A DNA stretch of 16,064 bases from an uncultured Mollicutes bacterium (GTDB taxonomy: Bacteria; Bacillota_I; Bacilli_A; RFN20; CAG-826), in contig CAMESA010000013.1 in the NCBI GenBank assembly GCA_945935945.1, positions 1-16,064 on the forward strand, read 5' to 3'. A model generated the notes under the pieces. It was not told the origin of the DNA. It searched no databases and saw only the letters and a program-made list of their open reading frames with translations. Shown here one piece after another: positions 1 to 4,979 of this stretch (its first letter is position 1; every line of letters starts with the position of its first letter). The translations under genes and the position numbers were made by a program.

Positions 1-153
1 TATGGAAAATCATATACACGAAATACTGGTATTGAAATGTCAACATCTCAAATTAGTGGATATGCTAGTGGTAGGTCTTCAACTGGAACAACTAGTAAGT
101 CTAGTGTTATTCAACCTTATATAACAGTATTCTTTTGGAAAAGAGTTCAATAA
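1..153 (+). CDS. Tail-fibre gene, C-terminal end (currently joined tip cassette), 5' truncated by window
   Basis: The frame is open from base 1 to TAA at 151-153 and gives about 50 residues ending IQPYITVFFWKRVQ. The same ending (NIQPY-x-V-x-FW-R/K-R-I/V) closes three cassettes immediately downstream, so this is the fourth member of a family of interchangeable fibre tips. This type of C-terminus is typical of phage tail-collar or receptor-binding fibres, where the tip contacts the host surface. Because it is on the plus strand, facing away from upstream structural genes outside the window, it is inferred to be the expressed version. Its stop is one base from the stop of the opposing cassette. 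The start, the constant N-terminal part and the matching recombination site lie outside the window. Confidence 0.75.
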   Translation, partial: YGKSYTRNTGIEMSTSQISGYASGRSSTGTTSKSSVIQPYITVFFWKRVQ

Positions 154-154
154 T

Positions 155-466
155 TTACGCAATTCTTCTCCAAAAATAAACAACAATATAAGGCTGAATG
201 TTGTTGTGTTTTTGATTTCCTCCATTTTCGTATGTACTCATTCCAAAGTATGGATTATTTTTTTGAACTTGATACAATGATAACTCATCGTGCGAATTCT
301 TATGCATTGTAGTTACTGCGGTACTCCAAGCTCCTACGCTTACCTGTTCTCCTAAATTGTCTGCGTTGAAAAACAAAGCTAACACATGATTATGACTAGG
401 CATTTCATCTTTAGTCAATGCGTGGAAGTATTCTCCTCCGCTACTGTTGGAAGTAAAGGACATACC
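155..466 (-). CDS. Silent tail-fibre tip cassette 1 (inverted)
   Basis: About 104 codons, running from the in-frame repeat (codons G-M-S-F-T, 466 downwards) to a stop at 155-157. Visible features are SGGEYFHALT, the histidine pair EMPSHNH and the terminal NNIQPYIVVYFWRRIA. EMP-x-H-x-H resembles the metal-binding HxH motifs of trimeric phage fibre tips. An ATG exists at 475 (MSQGMSFT), but I see no convincing ribosome site, and homology to the other cassettes begins only at G/C-MSFT. It is therefore best read as a promoterless, startless 3' gene segment that is expressed only when inversion fuses it to the constant part of the fibre gene. It lies tail to tail with the active end at 1-153. I infer the silent state from orientation. 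Confidence 0.75.
   Translation of the reverse strand, partial: GMSFTSNSSGGEYFHALTKDEMPSHNHVLALFFNADNLGEQVSVGAWSTAVTTMHKNSHDELSLYQVQKNNPYFGMSTYENGGNQKHNNIQPYIVVYFWRRIA
453..466 (-). repeat. Candidate recombinase crossover site 1
   Basis: On the minus strand this reads ggtatgtcctttac, matching sites 2 and 3 (tgtatgtcttttac) at 12 of 14 positions. It encodes G-M-S-F-T in the cassette frame, so exchange here keeps the reading frame. The upstream flank GTCAA with the terminal TTTAC makes imperfect inverted arms around an ~8-bp centre, the usual layout of a tyrosine-recombinase site. Function is inferred. Confidence 0.6.
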
Positions 467-482
467 TTGACTCATGATTATA

Positions 483-496
483 TGTATGTCTTTTAC
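483..496 (+). repeat. Candidate recombinase crossover site 2
   Basis: Reads tgtatgtcttttac on the plus strand and encodes C-M-S-F-T at the start of cassette 2. It is an exact inverted copy of site 3 (1036-1049) and lies only 16 bp from site 1 in opposite orientation. Its left arm (ATTAT) matches GTAAA poorly, so the 14-bp core is the conserved part. Confidence 0.6.
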
Positions 497-758
497 TACT
501 GGCTCTGTAGGCGGTGAGTACTATCATGAATTAGCATATTCTGAAATGCCTGCTCATGGACATGAAATCGGTGTATGGGGTACATCTGGTACTTTAAAAA
601 CAGGTGCATATGAATTTATGACAATTCAAGGCTCGTATTATGCAGATGGTAATAGTCATAATGTAAATAGTGTTCACACAAATGCATCTGGTAGTGGAAC
701 TCCCCACGCAAATATTCAACCATATCTAGTCGTTTTCTTTTGGCGACGAATAAAATAA
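483..758 (+). CDS. Silent tail-fibre tip cassette 2
   Basis: About 91 codons from the repeat (C-M-S-F-T) to TAA at 756-758. Conserved features are VGGEYYHELAYSEMPAHGH near the start and ANIQPYLVVFFWRRIK at the end. The middle, rich in Gly, Ser, Asn and Thr, differs from the other cassettes, as expected of a receptor-contact region under diversifying selection. It is on the same strand as the active fibre end but is separated from it by cassette 1 and lacks the constant N-terminus. The frame can be extended to an ATG at 474, but only through the spacer between the two recombination sites. Its stop codon abuts the stop of cassette 3 with no spacer, forming a double-sided segment. Confidence 0.75.
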   Translation, partial: CMSFTTGSVGGEYYHELAYSEMPAHGHEIGVWGTSGTLKTGAYEFMTIQGSYYADGNSHNVNSVHTNASGSGTPHANIQPYLVVFFWRRIK

Positions 759-1049
759 CTATTTTATACGTTTCCAAAAGTATGTTACTACGTAGGGTTG
801 TATGTTATTATGAGGCACATTTGAGCCGGCAGTACCAGTTCCATCATCTACACATAAACCTCTTGCTTTTGGGGTTAACGCAACTATACCTTCAAAACCT
901 CCATCTGCGACCAACCCCCAATCGCTTCTACCACCCGGAAGATTCGATTGATTACTACATCCAATCCAATGCGAATGTTCAGGAAGTTCTGCATTCGTTA
1001 ATGCACACCGATACTCTCCTCCAATTTTGGTAGACGTAAAAGACATACA
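759..1049 (-). CDS. Silent tail-fibre tip cassette 3 (inverted)
   Basis: About 96 codons on the minus strand from C-M-S-F-T at 1049 to a TAG at 759-761. It has IGGEYRCALTNAELPEHSH near the start and NNIQPYVVTYFWKRIK at the end, so it belongs to the same family as cassettes 1 and 2. The frame can be extended to 1082, but there it only overlaps the end of the recombinase gene in another frame; family similarity starts at the repeat. It has no start of its own that I can support and is inferred to be silent in this orientation. The central region (about residues 25-75) shares little with the other cassettes. Confidence 0.75.
   Translation of the reverse strand, partial: CMSFTSTKIGGEYRCALTNAELPEHSHWIGCSNQSNLPGGRSDWGLVADGGFEGIVALTPKARGLCVDDGTGTAGSNVPHNNIQPYVVTYFWKRIK
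1036..1049 (-). repeat. Candidate recombinase crossover site 3
   Basis: On the minus strand it reads tgtatgtcttttac, an exact inverted copy of site 2. With flanks the site is GTAAA-TGTATGTCT-TTTAC (1036-1054), the cleanest inverted-arm arrangement of the three. The outer GTAAA arm overlaps the recombinase stop codon (1051-1053), so the recombinase gene ends inside the site. Confidence 0.65.
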
Positions 1050-1050
1050 T

Positions 1051-1944
1051 TTACTTGTAATAGTCACAAAGCAGTTCAACACATTTACGCTTTAATTCCA
1101 TTTGTGGGTGAACGTAGATATTCATTGTAATGGATACGTTCGAGTGGCCTAACAACTCGCTCAGTGATTTGTAGTCACAACCACATTCAATACATCGTGT
1201 GGCAAATGTATGTCGGAGTGCATGGAATTTACGATGCGGTAGTTCAAGTTCTTTAAGCAGCTTATTGTAATACAATCTGTATTTATTAGGCTCTATCGGT
1301 TTATATCGATTAGTCAATACGTAGTTATCCGCATCACCTTGAAGCAGTATTGCGTAGTGCATTATCCAAGTGTTCAACGGAATCATACGAGTGCTAGAGC
1401 GTGATTTAGGCGGAGTTATTGAAAGATGACTACCGTCTTCTTTTGTATATGTTCGTATCATAGTTTTATCTATTTTTAACAATTTGCTTTGGACATTGAT
1501 ATCACTCCATTTAAGTGCACACAGTTCTCCAATTCGGATACCAGTGTGAATGCATAAAAGAATGCCAAAGTTTTTATAGTTTATCTCAGATTGGAGGTGA
1601 TTAATTAATGTTATTTGATTTTCTTTATCAAAAATCTCTACCGCCTTAGAAGGATGGTAAGGAAGTTGAATTTCGATTTTGAACGGAAGTGTAAACTTCA
1701 AGATTTGAATAATGTCTTTGGCATATTTAAACGATATTCCACCTTTTCCATCTTTGCGACCATTTTTAAGTTTTTGAAGAATAAACTCCTGCAGAATATC
1801 GTTGTTCAAATCTTCAATCTGATAATTGCCTAGTTTTGGCATGATGTGATTGTGGATCACATTACAATAATTTGTGTAAGTGCTGTATTTTAGATATATT
1901 TTCTTGTCTTTTAACCAAGATGTTAATTTTTCTGAATATAGCAT
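1051..1944 (-). CDS. Tyrosine recombinase, probable shufflon recombinase (Rci-like role)
   Basis: A 297-residue phage-integrase-family protein. The N-terminal ~100 residues form the SAM-like core-binding part (YSTYTNYCNVIHNHIMPKLG). The catalytic domain has Arg137 (TGIRIGEL), Lys180 (PPKSRSST), the HALRH box with His241 and Arg244, His267 (LLGHSN) and nucleophile Tyr277 (MNIYVHP), so all key residues are present. It lacks the AP2-like arm-binding N-terminus seen in the phage integrase at 4997-6070. ATG at 1944 is preceded on the minus strand by gaggt at 9 nt. The gene ends inside recombination site 3 and lies next to four interchangeable fibre tips. I infer that it inverts those cassettes rather than integrating the phage, which already has a dedicated integrase beside attP. 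Confidence 0.9.
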   Translation of the reverse strand: MLYSEKLTSWLKDKKIYLKYSTYTNYCNVIHNHIMPKLGNYQIEDLNNDILQEFILQKLKNGRKDGKGGISFKYAKDIIQILKFTLPFKIEIQLPYHPSKAVEIFDKENQITLINHLQSEINYKNFGILLCIHTGIRIGELCALKWSDINVQSKLLKIDKTMIRTYTKEDGSHLSITPPKSRSSTRMIPLNTWIMHYAILLQGDADNYVLTNRYKPIEPNKYRLYYNKLLKELELPHRKFHALRHTFATRCIECGCDYKSLSELLGHSNVSITMNIYVHPQMELKRKCVELLCDYYK

Positions 1945-1990
1945 TTTTGTTTTACCTCGCTTTTTTTATATGTTAATAGGAGGATTTTAT

Positions 1991-2239
1991 ATGACTAAGG
2001 TTCATGAAATCAATTTAAATACTAAATTATGGAATTTTTTCCAAGAACACGATTTTATTATTCTTGATTTGACTGATAAACAAATCAATGAACAAGATTA
2101 CGTGTTATTTAAACAAGTGTCTTTAGACGAAGGAAAAGAAACAGACACTGGTTTGTTTAGAATGACACAAATTCGTAGCATCACAACTAACGATGGTTTC
2201 AAAGATGGTTATGTGATGTTGAATGTAACTAAATTATAG
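1991..2239 (+). CDS. Small phage protein, possibly DUF3850/ASCH-like
   Basis: 82 residues, starting MTKVHEINLNTKLWNFF. The start is chosen because aggagga (1978-1984) lies 6 nt upstream; an earlier in-frame ATG at 1880 would lie inside the recombinase gene on the other strand. The pattern HEINLNTKLWNFF, then DYVLFKQV, then a final DGYVMLNV vaguely resembles the short PUA-like DUF3850 fold (HELKI, then a GYVVL ending), but that is only a resemblance. It is the first gene of the plus-strand lysis operon, 46 nt from the divergently starting recombinase, and its stop overlaps the ribosome site of the holin gene. Confidence 0.75.
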   Translation: MTKVHEINLNTKLWNFFQEHDFIILDLTDKQINEQDYVLFKQVSLDEGKETDTGLFRMTQIRSITTNDGFKDGYVMLNVTKL

Positions 2240-2251
2240 GAGGAATATAAG

Positions 2252-2521
2252 ATGATTGATTTTGCAGAATTAAGTAAGTATTTTGTTTTGGTAGTTGTAG
2301 TGGCTTGTTTGATTGTTGGCTATATTTTGAAAACATCATTTGAAAGTTTTCCAAATAAATACATCCCTACTGTATTAGCTTTTGTAGGATTAGTACTAAA
2401 CCTAGCAGTCAGTGGTTTATCAATTGAAAATGCAGTTTATGGTGCATTAATGGGATTAGCATCTACAGGTATGCACCAAGCTTTCACTAGATTTGTTGAA
2501 GGACAAACAGAAGAAAAATAG
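2252..2521 (+). CDS. Phage holin
   Basis: 89 residues with hydrophobic segments at about 10-27, 38-56 and a weaker one at 60-75, followed by a short charged tail (EGQTEEK). Size, topology and the NKYIPTVLAFVGLVLNL stretch match small Gram-positive phage holins of the Phage_holin_5 type. Holins accumulate in the cytoplasmic membrane and open it at a set time so the endolysin reaches the wall. The ribosome site aggagga (2238-2244) overlaps the stop of the preceding gene. The amidase endolysin lies two genes downstream. Confidence 0.85.
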   Translation: MIDFAELSKYFVLVVVVACLIVGYILKTSFESFPNKYIPTVLAFVGLVLNLAVSGLSIENAVYGALMGLASTGMHQAFTRFVEGQTEEK

Positions 2522-2535
2522 AATAGGTGGCTTGC

Positions 2536-2931
2536 ATGGATTTTGTAATTACAAGCCAACAAATTCTATGGATTTGTGGATTCATAGCATCCATTTGGGG
2601 TGTTGTGAAGATTTTTAAAGAATTAAAAAAGCCGAGTGATGATTTAAAGGCTACAGTCAAAAGACATGATGATTTATTACATAAGGATAACGAGCGATTG
2701 AACTCATTGGAAAAGATTACTTTAAATCAAGAAGGAATTAATCGAAAATTAGAAGAACACACTCGCATCTTATCTGAGCATGACGATAGGCTAGATGATG
2801 ATAAAGAACGTAGTAATTTATTGCTTAAAGCAAATATTGCAATTTTAAATGGTCTGTTATCTGAATCAGATAAAGATAAATTAGTTGAAACTAGAAATGA
2901 AATTCAAGATTTCTTAGTGGAAAAGAATTAG
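2536..2931 (+). CDS. Membrane-anchored coiled-coil protein of the lysis cassette
   Basis: 131 residues from ATG 2536, chosen because taggtgg (2524-2530) is 5 nt upstream; a GTG at 2527 would add three residues but lies inside that ribosome site. A single hydrophobic segment near the N-terminus (about 9-26, ILWICGFIASIWGVVKIF) is followed by a long, highly charged region with heptad-like spacing (LKATVKRHDDLL through ILSEHDDRLDDDKE). This design, one anchor plus a coiled coil between holin and amidase, resembles XhlA-type or holin-modulating proteins of Gram-positive phages. The lysis role is inferred from position. Its stop overlaps the ribosome site of the amidase gene. Confidence 0.75.
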   Translation: MDFVITSQQILWICGFIASIWGVVKIFKELKKPSDDLKATVKRHDDLLHKDNERLNSLEKITLNQEGINRKLEEHTRILSEHDDRLDDDKERSNLLLKANIAILNGLLSESDKDKLVETRNEIQDFLVEKN

Positions 2932-2940
2932 GAGGTATTA

Positions 2941-4002
2941 ATGATGAATGTTGTAAAAAATTTAGTAAGCCCAAGTTTATATTATTGTAAATGTCCATTT
3001 GACATGAATCCAACTCGTATTGTAGTTCATAACACTGCTAACGATGCTTCGGCTCGAAATGAAATTCAGTATATGATTAACAATCGAAATGAGGTTTCAT
3101 ACCATTACGCGATTGATGATAAAGAAATTGTTCAAGGTATTCCTGAAAATCGTAATGCTTGGCACGCTGGAGATGGTGGAAATGGTATTGGAAACAGACA
3201 AGGTATTGCTATTGAAATCTGTTATTCAAAGTCAGGTGGTGCAAGATTTGATGCTGCTGAAGTTTTGGCTGCTAAATTTATCGCATCTAAATTAAAAGAA
3301 AAAGGATGGGAAATTGACAAAGTAACTAAACACCAAGACTACTCCAATAAATATTGCCCACATAGAACACTAGATAAAGGTTGGCAACGATTCTTAAACA
3401 TGATTCAAGCGGAATTAGGACAAACTACTCCAAGTTCACCAAGCACTACAAACTCTTCAAGTGGAGAAAAGTATTCTACAGGAACTCCAATTTGCACTAA
3501 CACATTAAGTGTTAATTGCGATGGAACTTCTAAAATCTTAAAAGGGGATTGGAGCGGGTCAATCGGTAAAGTTATTAAAGGTTCTAAATATCCATATCGT
3601 GTTGATCGTAATGGGGTAGCGATTGGATGGACAAATGATGCAGGTATTGATACAGACCCACATACACCAGTTGGAACAACACAGTCTAGTGCAGAAGCTA
3701 TCGACCAAATCTTGCATGAAGGAAGCTATGTTACATCTGTGCATATGAAAATTGGTAATCAAGGCTTAAAGCAAATAGGCGATGATTTATGTTGCTACTT
3801 ATCACAATTAGGCGGTTGGTTTCCAATTCGTTTAGTCGACAAAGTACCTAATTCAGATGGATATAATGACAATGTATTGCACACTACAAATGCAGTAGTC
3901 TATGTATCTCGAATCAGAGTCGATGCAGTGAATGCTCAAAAGAATATTGTTAAAATTGGCGGTATTTGGGTTGACCCAACACCACTAACAGAAATCGCAT
4001 AA
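2941..4002 (+). CDS. N-acetylmuramoyl-L-alanine amidase (endolysin)
   Basis: 353 residues. Residues ~24-155 are an Amidase_2 domain: IVVHNTAN gives zinc ligand His30, VSYHYAID and NAWHAGDG line the fold, GIAIEICYS carries the usual Glu, and TKHQDYSNKYCPHR supplies His131 and Cys139. The enzyme cuts the amide bond between MurNAc and the stem peptide. A Ser/Thr-rich linker (~161-176) leads to a C-terminal half (~177-353) holding an SH3-like stretch (LSVNCDGTSKILKGDW) and a further ~100-residue module that I do not recognise, presumably for wall binding. There is no signal peptide, consistent with holin-dependent release. Two adjacent ATGs (2941, 2944) follow ggaggt (2931-2936); either could be used. 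It is the last lysis gene before the attP region. Confidence 0.92.
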   Translation: MMNVVKNLVSPSLYYCKCPFDMNPTRIVVHNTANDASARNEIQYMINNRNEVSYHYAIDDKEIVQGIPENRNAWHAGDGGNGIGNRQGIAIEICYSKSGGARFDAAEVLAAKFIASKLKEKGWEIDKVTKHQDYSNKYCPHRTLDKGWQRFLNMIQAELGQTTPSSPSTTNSSSGEKYSTGTPICTNTLSVNCDGTSKILKGDWSGSIGKVIKGSKYPYRVDRNGVAIGWTNDAGIDTDPHTPVGTTQSSAEAIDQILHEGSYVTSVHMKIGNQGLKQIGDDLCCYLSQLGGWFPIRLVDKVPNSDGYNDNVLHTTNAVVYVSRIRVDAVNAQKNIVKIGGIWVDPTPLTEIA

Positions 4003-4021
4003 AAGAAGCAAAATCACACAT

Positions 4022-4055
4022 AAAAGTGTCAAAATTGTACAAAATGTGCAAAAAT
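4022..4055. repeat. Three tandem ~10-bp A-tract repeats
   Basis: gtgtcaaaat, tgtacaaaat and gtgcaaaaat follow one another at 4026-4055, with a further AAAA at 4022. A-tracts recur every 9-10 bp, which is expected to give intrinsic curvature. They sit just past the amidase stop on the outer side of the attP region. A role as an accessory-protein or bent-DNA site is only inferred. Confidence 0.4.
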
Positions 4056-4076
4056 TACAATTATATATCAAAAAAA

Positions 4077-4101
4077 GTGTCATAATTTAAAAAAATGACA
4101 C
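4077..4101. repeat. Inverted repeat gtgtcat / atgacac
   Basis: A perfect 7-bp dyad with an 11-nt AT-only spacer. A T-run begins only ~13 nt later, so it is not a standard terminator by itself. It may assist the terminator at 4133-4165 or be a protein site. Confidence 0.35.
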
Positions 4102-4132
4102 AAATCCTTCAACTATTTTTTTTGTATTTTTA

Positions 4133-4165
4133 AGCCTATGATTAAGTTCATAGGCTATTTTTTTT
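4133..4165 (+). terminator. Rho-independent terminator of the lysis operon
   Basis: agcctatga (4133-4141) pairs perfectly with tcataggct (4148-4156) around a 6-nt loop, followed by A and eight T (4158-4165). It is the first good plus-strand terminator after the amidase gene. Confidence 0.8.
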
Positions 4166-4174
4166 GTGCTATAA
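4166..4174 (+). promoter_or_regulatory. Extended -10 promoter element
   Basis: TGCTATAAT is a perfect extended -10 box (TGnTATAAT) directly after the terminator. No good -35 is seen, as is common for extended -10 promoters. Initiation about 7 nt downstream would coincide with the ATG at 4181. Confidence 0.4.
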
Positions 4175-4180
4175 TTAATT

Positions 4181-4285
4181 ATGGAAAAAGCCAAGTTAGT
4201 CAAATGGCTTTTGATAAATAATATATCTATTGACGAATATTTATATTTATTATTTTTTCTTGCAAAGAACCTAGCTAGAAATTAA
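4181..4285 (+). CDS. Possible 34-residue small ORF or structured RNA after the lysis operon
   Basis: ATG to TAA encodes 34 residues (MEKAKLVKWLLINN, then IDEYLYLLFFLAKNLARN), amphipathic with a hydrophobic centre. There is no ribosome site, but the extended -10 at 4166-4174 would place the transcript start at the ATG, so a leaderless message is possible. Inside it, aaaagcca (4186-4193) pairs with tggctttt (4205-4212), so the region might instead function as a small RNA ending at the hairpin at 4342-4374. I do not recognise the peptide. Confidence 0.3.
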   Translation: MEKAKLVKWLLINNISIDEYLYLLFFLAKNLARN

Positions 4286-4341
4286 AAAAAAGCAGATGTT
4301 TTAATCGTAAGACTTATTTTTTATTCCACTGATTAGAATGC

Positions 4342-4374
4342 AGACTAGTAGCTTTGAAAAGTGGTCTTTTTTTT
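4342..4374 (+). terminator. Terminator-like hairpin with T8 tail
   Basis: agacta (4342-4347) pairs with tggtct (4362-4367, one G-U), with a short inner ctt/aag stem and a run of eight T from 4367. It would end a ~195-nt transcript begun at the extended -10 box upstream. Confidence 0.5.
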
Positions 4375-4386
4375 ATGCTCAAAAAG

Positions 4387-4413
4387 TATGCTCGTAGCAT
4401 AATGCTTCGCATA
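4387..4413. repeat. Cluster of two short dyads
   Basis: tatgct-cgt-agcata (4387-4401) is followed directly by atgc-ttc-gcat (4402-4412); the outer tatgc/gcata can also pair. The role is unknown; a protein-binding site in the attP region is one possibility. Confidence 0.3.
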
Positions 4414-4480
4414 AGGCCCTAACCATCGGTGATAGATTCTGATAAAAGAAAAAAGCCTATTTGACTATGCTTGATTTTTA

Positions 4481-4590
4481 GTGACAGGTATGACACCTTT
4501 TTTATAGTTTTATTATAAAAATAGAAAAAAATAAAATAATAATATATATAAAAAGAAAAGGAAGTAGGAAAAAGCCGTCACACCCGTCAC
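4481..4590. repeat. Iteron-flanked AT-rich element E1
   Basis: Left end gtgacaggtatgacac (4481-4496) and right end gccgtcacacccgtcac (4574-4590) are an imperfect inverted pair. Each arm holds two tandem TGAC-type iterons, separated by ~77 bp of nearly pure A/T. The layout and the TGxxxGGTATG spacing match elements E2 and E3, though the iteron sequence (TGACRGG) differs. It may be an origin-type or replication-control element; function is inferred from shape only. Confidence 0.5.
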
Positions 4591-4627
4591 ATAAAAAATA
4601 AGTAGTGTAACAAATGTTAATATAACA

Positions 4628-4739
4628 ATGGAGGGTATGGAAGGTAATATTTAGTTATATTATTTTTCTAAAGAAAATTAAAAATAAAATATATAATAAA
4701 ATAGAATTAGAAGTACGTTCCACGTTCCATACCTTCCAT
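4628..4739. repeat. Iteron-flanked AT-rich element E2
   Basis: The left arm has two iterons (tggaggg, tatggaagg; 4629-4644). The right arm, read on the minus strand, has three (tatggaagg, tatggaacg, tggaacg; 4716-4740). The outer 15 bp form a stem (4628-4642 with 4725-4739, one G-T). The AT-rich centre contains ttatattatttttcta (4655-4670), identical to the centre of E3, which follows the primase-helicase gene 10 kb away. The copy here is therefore a true dispersed repeat. Confidence 0.7.
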
Positions 4740-4800
4740 AAATTTGACGAGTGAAAATTGAAGAGAAAATATAACCGAAAATATTAAAATTTAAAAAAAT

Positions 4801-4818
4801 GGAGTATAAATGGAGTAT
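4801..4818 (+). repeat. Candidate integrase arm-type site, left
   Basis: ggagtataaatggagtat is a tandem GGAGTA pair with 11-bp spacing. It matches 15 of 18 positions of the repeat at 4980-4997 in the same orientation. The two lie ~50 and ~90 bp either side of the proposed attP core, as expected for arm sites bound by the N-terminal domain of the integrase. Confidence 0.55.
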
Positions 4819-4830
4819 TTTAACTGTATA

Positions 4831-4858
4831 AAATAAAAAAACCCTTTAAATAAAGGGT
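4831..4858 (-). terminator. Minus-strand terminator beyond attP
   Basis: accctttaaataaagggt (4841-4858) folds into a 7-bp stem. On the minus strand it is followed by a T-rich run (complement of 4831-4840). It would end the integrase transcript after it has crossed the proposed attP core, so integration would separate the two. Confidence 0.7.
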
Positions 4859-4869
4859 ATTTCACTATA

Positions 4870-4890
4870 TGGTAGCGCGTACGGGATTTT
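4870..4890 (-). other. attP: Candidate attP core (tRNA 3'-end identity block)
   Basis: On the minus strand this reads aaaatcccgtacgcgctacca, a GC-rich block in otherwise AT-rich DNA. It has the form of a tRNA 3' end: T60-C61, T-stem half CCCGT, seven acceptor bases ACGCGCT, discriminator A, then CCA. Many phage tyrosine integrases use tRNA 3' ends as attB and carry the 3' fragment in attP. It lies just beyond the 3' end of the integrase gene and between two arm-type repeats. The tRNA identity is not determined. Confidence 0.6.
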
Positions 4891-4979
4891 GTTAAATCAT
4901 TCGTTTAGCTTATTTAAACTTTATATAAAGCAGTTAAATTCGTACAACTCGCTTAATCTTCGTGAATTTCGAGCAAATT

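Larger units (their letters stand above)
483..1049. other. Double-sided invertible segment (shufflon segment)
   Basis: The segment is bounded by exact 14-bp inverted repeats (483-496 plus, 1036-1049 minus) and holds two opposing fibre-tip frames whose stops touch at 758/759. Recombination between the ends would exchange which tip faces left. The same plan (two opposed C-terminal frames between inverted sites) is established for the segments of the plasmid R64 shufflon. The left neighbour, ending at site 1, appears to be a second segment whose left boundary is off the window. Confidence 0.65.

Noticed and set aside
740..1033. Plus-strand frame of 97 codons over cassette 3
   Set aside because: It is the antisense shadow of cassette 3; its composition is not protein-like and it has no ribosome site.
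1..1049. Diversity-generating retroelement for the fibre tips
   Set aside because: No reverse transcriptase, no template/variable repeat pair and no adenine-biased difference; variation is by whole cassettes in inverted orientation.
4026..4055. CRISPR-like short repeats
   Set aside because: Units are only 10 bp with no spacers; they are better seen as phased A-tracts.
4628..4739. Transposon (MITE) interpretation of E1-E3
   Set aside because: No target-site duplications are evident, and the arms are iterons of a short unit rather than single terminal repeats. It remains a weaker alternative to an origin role.
4870..4890. A complete tRNA gene
   Set aside because: Only the 3'-terminal ~20 nt resemble a tRNA; no D-arm or anticodon arm precedes it on the minus strand.
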